Positions 1-6,658 are shown, numbered from the stretch's first letter. The stretch is DNA of 10,355 bases from Ekhidna sp. (GCA_013214445.1 JABSPG010000108.1:1-10355), one strand, 5' to 3'. Numbers and translations: made by a program. Notes: generated by a model not told the origin, from the letters alone.

Positions 1-84
1 AATAATTTCTCCTTTAACAACGATGGTATGTTTGGGGCTCAATGGGTTAGTTTTGTCGTTCAATTTTGCAGGGGTATTCTTCAC
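1..84 (-). CDS. folP: Dihydropteroate synthase, N-terminal fragment (28 codons, continues past the left edge)
   Basis: On the minus strand an open frame starts with GTG at 84-82 and stays open to base 1. In-frame stops lie just upstream, at four and six codons before the GTG. The 28 residues end in LSPKHTIVVKGEII, which resembles the first beta strand of bacterial dihydropteroate synthases, where a short 'lxxkGxlidL' segment precedes the MGIlNvTPDSF motif; that motif would lie outside the window. The enzyme joins 6-hydroxymethyl-dihydropterin pyrophosphate to p-aminobenzoate in folate synthesis. AGAGGT, 6 nt before the GTG, can serve as ribosome binding site. Context supports the call: in Bacteroidota, folP commonly diverges from a DUF1599 gene, as here. 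The identification rests on 28 residues plus neighbourhood, so it is probable rather than certain. Confidence 0.68.
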   Translation of the reverse strand, partial: MKNTPAKLNDKTNPLSPKHTIVVKGEII

Positions 85-113
85 AGGCTACCTCTACAAA
101 TCTAACCTGTGAA
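80..113. repeat. 11-bp inverted repeat at the folP start, in the folP/DUF1599 divergent region
   Basis: The arms are TTCACAGGCTA (80-90) and TAACCTGTGAA (103-113). They are complementary at 10 of 11 positions, with the outer 8 bp perfect, and a 12-nt spacer (91-102). The repeat covers the folP GTG (82-84), its likely ribosome binding site and the TAGATTTG box at 97-104. It could be an operator for a dimeric regulator, or a hairpin in the folP leader that hides the start. Both roles are inferred from position. Confidence 0.5.
97..104 (-). promoter_or_regulatory. Candidate -7 box for folP
   Basis: The minus strand reads TAGATTTG, an exact match to the Bacteroidota -7 consensus TAnnTTTG, 12 nt before the folP GTG. 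No good TTTG -33 element is visible at the usual distance. The transcript leader would be only a few bases long. The box falls inside the inverted repeat at 80-113. Confidence 0.28.
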
Positions 114-136
114 CCAAGTACTGACGACTGTTTAGC

Positions 137-682
137 ATGAAAATTGAAACCGAAAAGCAATACAAGGAGATCATCTCTCAATGCAAAGAGATTTTTGCTA
201 AGAAAACCAAAGACTATGGCACTGCTTGGAGAATACTCAGACTGCCCTCTATCACAGATCAGATTTACATCAAAGCGCAGCGGATCAGGTCAATACAAGA
301 GAAAGGGGAAAACAAAGTAGGAGAAGACATCTCAAACGAGTTCATTGGGATCATCAACTATTGTATCATCGCAATTATTCAGATGGGTTTAACCAAATCA
401 GATGAGATGGAAATTCCATTTGACCTCCTAGAACCTAAATATGATCGGGTATCGAGTGATACGATGGAGCTATTGTCTGCTAAAAATCATGATTACGATG
501 AAGCATGGCGAGAAATGCGGGTAAGTTCCATGACTGATATTATCCTGATGAAACTGATGCGAGTAAAACAAATACAGGACAACTCAGGAAAAACGCTGAT
601 TTCCGAAGGGATAGATGCAAATTATCAGGATATGATAAACTATTCAGTTTTTTGCTTGATTCAAATGAGTGAATCTAAGTAA
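137..682 (+). CDS. Tandem-duplicated DUF1599 protein (nucleotide-modification-associated domain type)
   Basis: The 181-residue soluble protein consists of two copies of the same domain offset by 93 residues. Copy 1 has KDYGTAWR (25-32), SITD (38-41), R49...Q54 and INY (73-75). Copy 2 has HDYDEAWR (118-125), SMTD (131-134), R142...Q147 and INY (167-169). The helical pattern and the DY--AWR plus S-TD motifs are typical of DUF1599 (PF07659). That family is found across Bacteroidota and in phages, and has been placed by genomic context among domains linked to nucleotide or DNA modification; I know of no proven reaction. The acidic and basic residues kept in both copies (D26/D119, R32/R125, D41/D134, R49/R142) are candidate active-site residues. 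There is no signal peptide. It is the first gene of a + strand run with the membrane protein 39 bp downstream, and diverges from folP. The family call is firm; the function is unknown. Confidence 0.9.
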   Translation: MKIETEKQYKEIISQCKEIFAKKTKDYGTAWRILRLPSITDQIYIKAQRIRSIQEKGENKVGEDISNEFIGIINYCIIAIIQMGLTKSDEMEIPFDLLEPKYDRVSSDTMELLSAKNHDYDEAWREMRVSSMTDIILMKLMRVKQIQDNSGKTLISEGIDANYQDMINYSVFCLIQMSESK

Positions 683-721
683 CCCCGTAATTGTTGATCT
701 AAACAAGAGAAAACCAATAAT

Positions 722-1816
722 ATGAAGATAGTTAAAGAGTTTGCCCGATATGTTGTTGGAGCTTTGTTCATTTTTTCAGGCTTGATCAAAGTAAATGATC
801 CAGTAGGAACCGCAATTAAACTGGAGGAATATTTTACGGTATTTGCTTCAGACATTGCTCCATTTTTCGAGTGGTTTATCCCTGCTGCATTGGTCTTGAG
901 TGTTTTCTTATGCGTGTTGGAAGTAGTACTAGGAGTCGCCTTGATTATAGGTTATCGGATGAAAATAACCAGTTGGATTCTATTAGGAATGATCGTTTTC
1001 TTCACCTTCTTGACGTTCTATTCTGCATATTTCAACAAAGTAACCGATTGCGGATGTTTTGGAGATGCCATCAAACTCACTCCCTGGCAATCTTTCTACA
1101 AAGACATCATCTTACTTACACTAATCGCAATCATATTTTGGAAAAAGGATACCTACTCCCCTATGCTGAGCAGCGTCTTTGGGGAGATCAAAATCATTGG
1201 ATCAACGGTCTTTTTTGTAGGCATAGCTATCTATGCTATCATGCATCTCCCATTTATTGATTTTCGTGCGTACAAAATAGGAAATCACCTACCGACCTTG
1301 ATGCAAAATGCAGCTCCGCTCAAGTATGTCTATGTGATGGAAAAGGATGGTGAAACCTTTGAATTTGAGACGTATCCTAGCGAAGGAGGCTATGAGTATG
1401 TGGAAGCTAAACTTACCAACCCAGAAGATGCGGCAAAGATTACAGATCTGAATGTATGGCAAGGGGATGTAGATTACACTGATGAATTACTAACCGGCGC
1501 AAAACTCCTTATGATTGTGCATCAGGTAGAGAAAACTTCTCTGAAAAAGATTGACCGATTGAAAAACCTCACCTTTGATAATGGCCGATTCAAAACATGG
1601 ATCTTGACATCATCAGACGCTGGGAAGTTTGAAGCATTTAGGCACAAAAATCAGCTGGCTGCTCCCTATTTCTTTGCTGATGCCACCGTGCTAAAAACAA
1701 TGGTGCGGTCAAATCCAGGAGTGCTTTTGCTAAAGGACGGAGTAGTATTGGCAAAATGGCACTACAATGACACCCCTTTAACAGACGAAGTGATAGAAAT
1801 ACTAAATAGACAGTGA
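722..1816 (+). CDS. BT_3928-family membrane protein: DoxX/MauE-like domain plus periplasmic thioredoxin-like domain
   Basis: Of 364 residues, the first half has five likely membrane segments (about 7-24, 54-76, 84-104, 128-140, 156-174). The positive-inside rule places the N-terminus in the cytoplasm. The loop after segment 3, with C110-G-C112 in DCGCFGD, and everything after residue 175 would then be periplasmic. The four-helix part with this Cys pair resembles DoxX/MauE proteins, which act in membrane thiol/quinone redox or protein maturation. The segment HLPFIDFRAYKIG (175-187) is typical of the Bacteroidota BT_3928 family. The C-terminal half (about 245-364) has a thioredoxin-like pattern, but the usual CxxC region reads VEKTSLKKID, so that domain has no redox pair of its own. 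The gene lies 39 bp after DUF1599 and overlaps aroK by 4 bp, suggesting one transcript. The substrate is unknown. Confidence 0.87.
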   Translation: MKIVKEFARYVVGALFIFSGLIKVNDPVGTAIKLEEYFTVFASDIAPFFEWFIPAALVLSVFLCVLEVVLGVALIIGYRMKITSWILLGMIVFFTFLTFYSAYFNKVTDCGCFGDAIKLTPWQSFYKDIILLTLIAIIFWKKDTYSPMLSSVFGEIKIIGSTVFFVGIAIYAIMHLPFIDFRAYKIGNHLPTLMQNAAPLKYVYVMEKDGETFEFETYPSEGGYEYVEAKLTNPEDAAKITDLNVWQGDVDYTDELLTGAKLLMIVHQVEKTSLKKIDRLKNLTFDNGRFKTWILTSSDAGKFEAFRHKNQLAAPYFFADATVLKTMVRSNPGVLLLKDGVVLAKWHYNDTPLTDEVIEILNRQ

Positions 1817-2286
1817 GTCAGAAGATTTTCTTGGTTGGGCTCCCCGGAGCTGGAAAAACTACTATGGGATTGGATCTAGGGGTAGATCTGCATTTACAGT
1901 TTATTGATCTAGATCTTGAGATTGAGAAGACAACAAAAATGACCGTTCCAGAACTATTCGAGGAAAAAGGAGAGGCTCATTTTCGTCAGATGGAAAAAAA
2001 GTGTCTAGAAAGTGTAATTCAGGAATTAGACTCATTCGTTCTAGCCACCGGTGGTGGCACGCCTTGCTTCTTCAGCAATATGGATCTGATGCGGAAACAC
2101 GGAACTACTGTTTATATTAGTACGCCTGTTGAACAGATAGAGGAAAGACTATCTATGGATAACTCGAGACCTCTAATGAAATCAAACTCACTGAACGATT
2201 TGCTAGAAAAAAGGAAAGAGTGGTATGAGCAAGCAGCGTATTCAATTAAAAAGTACGACGAACTTAGAAGGCTATTCTCGGACTAA
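1813..2286 (+). CDS. aroK: Shikimate kinase
   Basis: This enzyme transfers phosphate from ATP to the 3-hydroxyl of shikimate, the fifth step towards chorismate and the aromatic amino acids; it is cytoplasmic. The hallmarks are present in order: Walker A GLPGAGKTT (9-17); the Mg/shikimate-binding D32-x-D34; the shikimate-binding R58 in FRQME; the GGG loop at 80-82; the lid arginine R119 in NSRPLM; and R134 before WYEQAA, matching the last conserved arginine. At 157 residues it is slightly shorter than the usual 165-175, trimmed at the C-terminus. The start is GTG at 1813, overlapping the stop of the preceding gene as GTGA, which implies translational coupling. Its TAA overlaps the stop of the convergent barrel gene. 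Link to the two upstream genes is by transcription only; no biochemical connection is apparent. Confidence 0.94.
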   Translation: MSQKIFLVGLPGAGKTTMGLDLGVDLHLQFIDLDLEIEKTTKMTVPELFEEKGEAHFRQMEKKCLESVIQELDSFVLATGGGTPCFFSNMDLMRKHGTTVYISTPVEQIEERLSMDNSRPLMKSNSLNDLLEKRKEWYEQAAYSIKKYDELRRLFSD

Positions 2287-3806
2287 AAATTCAAACCAAA
2301 AGTGACCGATACAGTGGTATTGGTTATGTCCGAGGTGGCGACAGGTTGATCTCCATCAATGAAGTATGGAACGGCTTGTTCTTGCCGCGAACTTGATACT
2401 ACCGCAAAATCTAAGAAATAGTCGAAAGTTCTATACCCAAACCCAAAAGACACACTTGTAAGATCATCAAAGGCAGAATTTTTGACTGGATCAGGGAAAA
2501 TTGCATAACCAGCTCTCAGTCGGAAGTTTTCAATTCTATACTCACCACCAACACGTATATTCATCACTGAAGTTAGTGCTTGATCGATCAAATCATTATC
2601 CTCCGAAGTAGAAAAATCGGTGGAATTAATATTCGAAGTAGCATAATTCACAAACTCGAGATCCCCCGAAAGAAATCCGTTTTTCCCTACGAATAATGCT
2701 GCTCCCAGATTGACTCTTTGTGGTGTCCTCAACCGATATTGATTTACAAAAAGATTGCTCTGATAGGGATCAATAGAAGCTAAATCGAACGTCTCCTCAA
2801 TACCGTCTACGGTTTCAGTGAATGTCGATCCAGCATCCCAGTCTGCAGCAAGGTCTAAGAAACTTTCTTCGTCTAATGATAAAAAAGTAGGTGAGGTATA
2901 GCTAGCGCCTACGGTCAAGAATTGTACTGGCCGATATATGAGGCCAAGGTTGAAGTTAACCCCTCTCCCTCTGACGCTAATTTGATCATCCACTCTTATT
3001 GCGTTCAAGGAATCTTGATCGGTCGAATTCAACAAAAAATCAAATTCCTCATAGACCCGCTCCTGCCGGTAATTAAGTATTTGAACACCCATACCTCCTC
3101 CGAAATACAGTCGATCGTCATAGTTTCCTCCCCAAGCAACGTTAAATTGATAGTGTGAACCTCGTTCTTCAATTGACTCCCGCTGAACTGGGAAACCTCC
3201 CACGAAAGCTCCGTAACCACCATCTATCGGTGAGATCAGAAACTGATCGAAGGCAGCAAAGCCCAATTCGCTGAGATTGTCTACCACCTCATTTCCGGCA
3301 TCTTGAATGATGTTATCAATGATCGAATTACTCCCATTCTCTCCTTGATAGTCCCTCAGTAAATGAAACGAGTTATTTCTACTTATGGAAATCGCTAAGG
3401 AACCCCCCTTAAACTTATCATCCGTATATCTCCCTTTTCCAAAGTTGATAACCGTTCCAATATTGGCAAAGTTGAAATTATTTCTAAAAGCTTCTTCCGA
3501 GCCCTGTGCCTGATATCCATCAATTCCAAAAATACCAAATTCCGTATTCGCATTTATAAAATCTATCGACGGAGAAACAACAAACACACTCTTGTTAAAG
3601 AAACCTAGACCTGCAGGGTTTACTGTTGCTGAGCTTATATCTCCACCTAAGGCTGTCTGAGCTCCTCCAATTGCTTGCATTCGTGCCGTTCCTCCCAAGT
3701 TTCGATTGAAACTGCCAAAACGGAGAGCATCTTCAAAATACTGAGCTTCAGAAGCGACTGAAATGCACAGTAAACAAACAAGAAGTGTGTAAATTCTTAC
3801 CTTCAT
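2283..3806 (-). CDS. OmpP1/FadL-like outer-membrane beta-barrel protein
   Basis: Starting from ATG at 3806 gives 507 residues with a clear signal peptide (MKVRIY, hydrophobic core, cleavage near SEA-Q, about residue 21). Two TTG codons directly precede the ATG and could add two residues; ATG is preferred. The mature start has GGTARMQAIGGAQTALGGD (38-56) and VNPAG (62-66), the N-terminal signature of Bacteroidota OmpP1/FadL-family (PF03349-like) proteins. The rest alternates polar and aromatic/hydrophobic residues, as in a barrel, with repeated segments such as RVNLGAALF and NIRVGGEYR, and it ends in F, as outer-membrane barrels do. FadL relatives carry hydrophobic compounds across the outer membrane; the ligand here cannot be read from sequence. 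The gene follows the Trp/Ser-Arg-rich gene by 8 bp (counted from the ATG), so the two are probably cotranscribed. Its stop overlaps that of aroK. Confidence 0.85.
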   Translation of the reverse strand: MKVRIYTLLVCLLCISVASEAQYFEDALRFGSFNRNLGGTARMQAIGGAQTALGGDISSATVNPAGLGFFNKSVFVVSPSIDFINANTEFGIFGIDGYQAQGSEEAFRNNFNFANIGTVINFGKGRYTDDKFKGGSLAISISRNNSFHLLRDYQGENGSNSIIDNIIQDAGNEVVDNLSELGFAAFDQFLISPIDGGYGAFVGGFPVQRESIEERGSHYQFNVAWGGNYDDRLYFGGGMGVQILNYRQERVYEEFDFLLNSTDQDSLNAIRVDDQISVRGRGVNFNLGLIYRPVQFLTVGASYTSPTFLSLDEESFLDLAADWDAGSTFTETVDGIEETFDLASIDPYQSNLFVNQYRLRTPQRVNLGAALFVGKNGFLSGDLEFVNYATSNINSTDFSTSEDNDLIDQALTSVMNIRVGGEYRIENFRLRAGYAIFPDPVKNSAFDDLTSVSFGFGYRTFDYFLDFAVVSSSRQEQAVPYFIDGDQPVATSDITNTTVSVTFGLNF

Positions 3807-3814
3807 CAACAAAC

Positions 3815-5050
3815 TTAATTTCCTCTTCTACCACCCGATCTTCCTGATGAAGATCTTGATCCTGAGGATCTACTACTAGATGAACCTCGCGACCTTCCCA
3901 TTGAACCGGAGCTTCTACTTCTGGATGAACTTGAAGACCTTGCGGACGAACTTCTACTGCTACTACGGCTACTTGAAGAAGAGCTGTAGTTTCTGCTACT
4001 GGAGTTTCCACTAGACCTAGTGTAGTTTCCATTCGAACTTGACCTGCTACCCTGACTATATCTACCATTCGAAGAGCTACTTCTATTGGTCGTGGTTCCT
4101 GCATACCTCCCCGAAGAATTATCTGCATTTCTGGATCTGGAATTGACATTACCAGAAGTATTGGTATTGCTATACCTATTAGATCTCGACCTATTCAGAT
4201 AGTCTGCTTGCTGTCTACTATAGCTCGCTCTGCTGGAGCTGGTTTCAGTTGATGCTACCCTTCGTCCTGAGGAAGATCTGCTCTGCCTGGAGGCTACAGA
4301 ACCCCTACTAGGTCTAGCTCCTCTTACTATTCTTCTACCGCTTCTATCATAATCGACGACATAAATTGGCCTTCCAAATGAACCAGGTGGACACCAAAAA
4401 GGATCATTCCATCCCCAGCCTCTATTCCATCCCCAACCGGCATTCCAGCCCCAGCCTCTATTCCAACCCCAGCCAGCATTCCAACCCCATGAAGGGCCCC
4501 AAGGATCCCAGAATGGGTCTACCCAGCCATTTCCAAAGGAAACGGACCAGAAATTACCTCCCCAGTTGTTCCAGCCAAACCCAACGTTCCAGCCTGGACG
4601 ATTCCAGCGGTTAAAATTGTTCCAATTATCATTATAGTAATTATTTACTATGACCGGTTGCTGCTGATCGATGTTATCAAAGGTCTGACCGGGGTTGCTA
4701 AAATTCGGATTTCTTTCAGTCCCATTTATATAAGCGCTTTGAGTATTAGCAGACTGATAGTCCTCTTGAGTCTTTTCAGGGGCATAATACTCCAAAGACT
4801 CTTCACTCACGTCTCCAATATCCTCGTAGTTGTATTGATATTGTCTTCCAAGAAATGAAAGACCATCATCACTATCATTTGTCATCTGACTTTCTTCCAT
4901 CAGTTGATCATTAGATCGTGCTTTCTTTTTCTTCTCCTTTTTCACACGATCTTCTTTGGTAAAGTACAGATCATCGTATTCTTGTGCATCCGTCACTCCT
5001 GTGAAAATCCCTAAAATGACTACCAAAAAAACCTTCAAATACTGTCTCAT
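3815..5050 (-). CDS. Secreted low-complexity protein: acidic/basic N-terminal part, Trp-Gly-Asn repeat, Ser/Arg-rich tail
   Basis: I do not recognise a named family in this 411-residue protein. Residues 1-22 form a signal peptide (hydrophobic 5-19, cleavage near TDA-Q). Residues 24-110 are charged and include a Lys-rich stretch (37-43) and many Tyr/Asp/Glu. Residues 143-219 hold 20 tryptophans, including a six-residue repeat WGW-N-A/R-G at 188-215. A short ordered segment follows, WCPPGSFGRPIYVVDYDRSG (219-238), with the only cysteine, C220. From about 236 to the end the chain is dominated by Ser, Arg, Gly and Asn, and strongly basic. The start is secure because a perfect AGGAGGT lies 5 nt upstream. 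The next gene is the outer-membrane barrel, so a periplasmic or surface role, perhaps binding glycans, nucleic acid or the envelope, is possible but unproven. It could equally be a structural or adhesive surface protein. Confidence 0.8.
   Translation of the reverse strand: MRQYLKVFLVVILGIFTGVTDAQEYDDLYFTKEDRVKKEKKKKARSNDQLMEESQMTNDSDDGLSFLGRQYQYNYEDIGDVSEESLEYYAPEKTQEDYQSANTQSAYINGTERNPNFSNPGQTFDNIDQQQPVIVNNYYNDNWNNFNRWNRPGWNVGFGWNNWGGNFWSVSFGNGWVDPFWDPWGPSWGWNAGWGWNRGWGWNAGWGWNRGWGWNDPFWCPPGSFGRPIYVVDYDRSGRRIVRGARPSRGSVASRQSRSSSGRRVASTETSSSRASYSRQQADYLNRSRSNRYSNTNTSGNVNSRSRNADNSSGRYAGTTTNRSSSSNGRYSQGSRSSSNGNYTRSSGNSSSRNYSSSSSSRSSSRSSSARSSSSSRSRSSGSMGRSRGSSSSRSSGSRSSSGRSGGRRGN
4406..4489 (-). 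repeat. 18-bp in-frame tandem repeat encoding WGWN(A/R)G
   Basis: About 4.7 copies of an 18-bp unit encode residues 188-215 of the low-complexity protein. Alternating copies carry Ala and Arg at position 5, so the higher-order period is 36 bp. Copies differ at a few third-codon positions. Unit gain or loss would keep the frame, so the copy number may vary between strains. Confidence 0.8.
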
Positions 5051-5055
5051 GATCT

Positions 5056-5062
5056 ACCTCCT
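5056..5062 (-). promoter_or_regulatory. Perfect Shine-Dalgarno site of the Trp/Ser-Arg-rich gene
   Basis: The minus strand reads AGGAGGT, preceded by an A run, 5 nt before the ATG at 5050. Bacteroidota genes usually lack strong Shine-Dalgarno sequences, and the other starts in this window have weak ones. It fixes the start and suggests high or specially tuned translation. Confidence 0.7.
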
Positions 5063-5113
5063 TTTTTGTTCTAATTAAACGTTTCTTCGGGGCTCTCTGT
5101 TATGCACCTCGGC

Positions 5114-5121
5114 TATATTTG
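5114..5121 (+). promoter_or_regulatory. Candidate -7 box for the proS operon
   Basis: TATATTTG exactly matches TAnnTTTG and ends 59 bp before the proS ATG, so transcription would start around 5126-5128 with a leader of roughly 50 nt. The -33 element is poor: no TTTG lies at the expected distance upstream. Confidence 0.4.
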
Positions 5122-5127
5122 TATCCC

Positions 5128-5157
5128 CAAGAACTATTCTGACATAAAGAAAGCAAA
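5128..5157 (-). promoter_or_regulatory. Candidate promoter for the Trp/Ser-Arg-rich gene and barrel gene
   Basis: On the minus strand TTTG (5157-5154) is followed after 17 nt by TAGTTCTTG (5136-5128), one inserted base away from the TAnnTTTG -7 consensus. The leader would be roughly 70 nt and would end in the strong AGGAGGT site. The match is imperfect, so this is a weak prediction. Confidence 0.25.
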
Positions 5158-5180
5158 CTCCATACCAAAAGACAGATTAA

Positions 5181-6650
5181 ATGGCTAAAGCGATACCTTC
5201 TCGTTCTGAAGATTATTCATTGTGGTATAATGAACTAGTAAAGAAAGCCGGATTGGCTGAAAATTCACCTGTTAGAGGATGTATGGTGATCAAGCCCTAC
5301 GGATTTGCCATCTGGGAAAAGATGCAGCAAACGCTGGATCAAATGTTTAAAGACACTGGTCACGAAAACGCCTATTTCCCCCTACTAATACCTAAATCGT
5401 TCCTCAGTAAAGAAGCAGATCATGTAGAAGGATTTGCAAAAGAATGCGCTGTAGTCACCCATTACCGTCTAAAGAACGACGAAGAGGGTAATGGAGTGGT
5501 CGTTGACCCTGAGGCAAGATTGGAAGAAGAGCTTATTGTGCGCCCTACTTCAGAAACTGTAATATGGGATTCTTACAAAAACTGGATTCAGTCGTATCGA
5601 GATCTACCCATATTGGTAAACCAGTGGGCAAATGTGATGAGATGGGAAATGAGAACTCGATTGTTTCTAAGAACAGCCGAGTTTTTGTGGCAAGAAGGAC
5701 ACACAGCACACGCAACAAAGCAAGAAGCAATTGATGAGACCAGACAGATGCTGGTTGTTTATGCCACATTTGTTGAGGAGTTCATGGCTGTGCCTGTAAT
5801 CAAAGGTGTAAAAACTGAAAGTGAGCGATTTGCAGGCGCTGTAGACACCTTCTGCATTGAAGCGATGATGCAAGATGGTAAAGCACTGCAGGCAGGCACT
5901 TCGCATTTTCTGGGTCAAAACTTTGCAAAAGCATTTGATGTAAAGTTTGCAAACAAAGAAGGAAAGGAAGAATTGGTTTGGGGTACCTCTTGGGGCGTTA
6001 GCACGCGATTAATGGGAGCCTTAATCATGGCACATTCGGATGATGATGGACTGGTATTGCCCCCAAAACTCGCACCCATACAAGTGGTAATTGTCCCAAT
6101 CTACTTCAAAGATGAGCAATTGGATCAAATAGAAGAGGTTGTTAATCCAATCGTCAAAGAACTAAAGTCCATGGGCATATCTGTGAAGTTTGATACCAGA
6201 GATACACATAAACCCGGATGGAAGTTTGCCGAATATGAACTAAAAGGAGTGCCTGTTAGACTAGCAATTGGACCAAAAGACCTGGAAAAAGGAACGGTAG
6301 AAGTAGCCAGAAGAGATACTAAAGAAAAGTCCTTTCAGCCTATTGATGGCATTGCCTCACACGTATCTGAGCTATTGCAAGAAATTCAAGAAAACATATT
6401 CAATAAAGCAAGAAGCTTTCGAGAAGAAAATACAAAAACTGCCGATACCTACGAAGAATTCAAACAGCTGGTAGAGCATGGGTTTGTGTATGCTCACTGG
6501 GATGGAACAGCAGAAACAGAGGATAAAATAAAGGAAGAAACCAAAGCTACGATTCGGTGCATTCCTTTGGACCAACAAGAAGAAGACGGAACATGTATCT
6601 TTACAGGAAAACCATCAAAGGGACGCGTTCTTTTTGCTAAGGCTTACTGA
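5181..6650 (+). CDS. proS: Prolyl-tRNA synthetase (archaeal/eukaryotic-like short type, ProS type 3)
   Basis: This class II synthetase attaches proline to tRNA-Pro in the cytoplasm. Its 489 residues are typical of the compact form without the editing insertion found in the longer E. coli-type enzyme. Visible motifs: GCMVIKPYGFAIWEKM (33-48) in motif 1; RPTSE (121-125); motif 2, from RWEMRTR (154) to FLWQEGH (168-174), with the ATP-binding arginines; AGTSH (238-242); and motif 3, GVSTRLMGALIMAHSDDDG (272-290). An anticodon-binding domain follows (about 295-400), then the C-terminal domain ending in the conserved tyrosine (KAY, 487-489). Archaeal relatives carry four zinc-binding cysteines in that domain. 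Here the equivalent positions appear to be D441, T446, C472 and T475, so zinc is probably not bound. The nfeD gene begins 8 bp downstream. No Shine-Dalgarno is obvious. Confidence 0.97.
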   Translation: MAKAIPSRSEDYSLWYNELVKKAGLAENSPVRGCMVIKPYGFAIWEKMQQTLDQMFKDTGHENAYFPLLIPKSFLSKEADHVEGFAKECAVVTHYRLKNDEEGNGVVVDPEARLEEELIVRPTSETVIWDSYKNWIQSYRDLPILVNQWANVMRWEMRTRLFLRTAEFLWQEGHTAHATKQEAIDETRQMLVVYATFVEEFMAVPVIKGVKTESERFAGAVDTFCIEAMMQDGKALQAGTSHFLGQNFAKAFDVKFANKEGKEELVWGTSWGVSTRLMGALIMAHSDDDGLVLPPKLAPIQVVIVPIYFKDEQLDQIEEVVNPIVKELKSMGISVKFDTRDTHKPGWKFAEYELKGVPVRLAIGPKDLEKGTVEVARRDTKEKSFQPIDGIASHVSELLQEIQENIFNKARSFREENTKTADTYEEFKQLVEHGFVYAHWDGTAETEDKIKEETKATIRCIPLDQQEEDGTCIFTGKPSKGRVLFAKAY

Positions 6651-6658
6651 TATCACCA

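Noticed and set aside
48..55. TAGTTTTG, a plus-strand TAnnTTTG match that could serve the DUF1599 operon
   Set aside because: It lies inside the folP coding part, 81 bp from the DUF1599 start, and the nearest TTTG (31-34) is only 13 nt upstream, shorter than the usual spacing.
871..1260. A 129-codon plus-strand frame inside the BT_3928-type gene
   Set aside because: It lies wholly within a well supported membrane-protein gene in another frame, shows no domain pattern and has no ribosome binding site.
3748..4149. A 133-codon minus-strand frame overlapping the Ser/Arg-rich tail and the barrel start
   Set aside because: It is a frame shadow of the Ser/Arg codon repeats: its composition (Val/Glu/Gln-rich, repetitive) simply mirrors the repeated codons, and it overlaps two well supported genes.
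4406..4489. CRISPR-like array
   Set aside because: The repeats are contiguous without spacers, 18 bp long and in frame within a coding region, so they are protein repeats.
5122..5180. Possible riboswitch or attenuator in the proS leader
   Set aside because: The stretch of about 55 nt is short, A-rich and has no convincing stem or T-box-like element.
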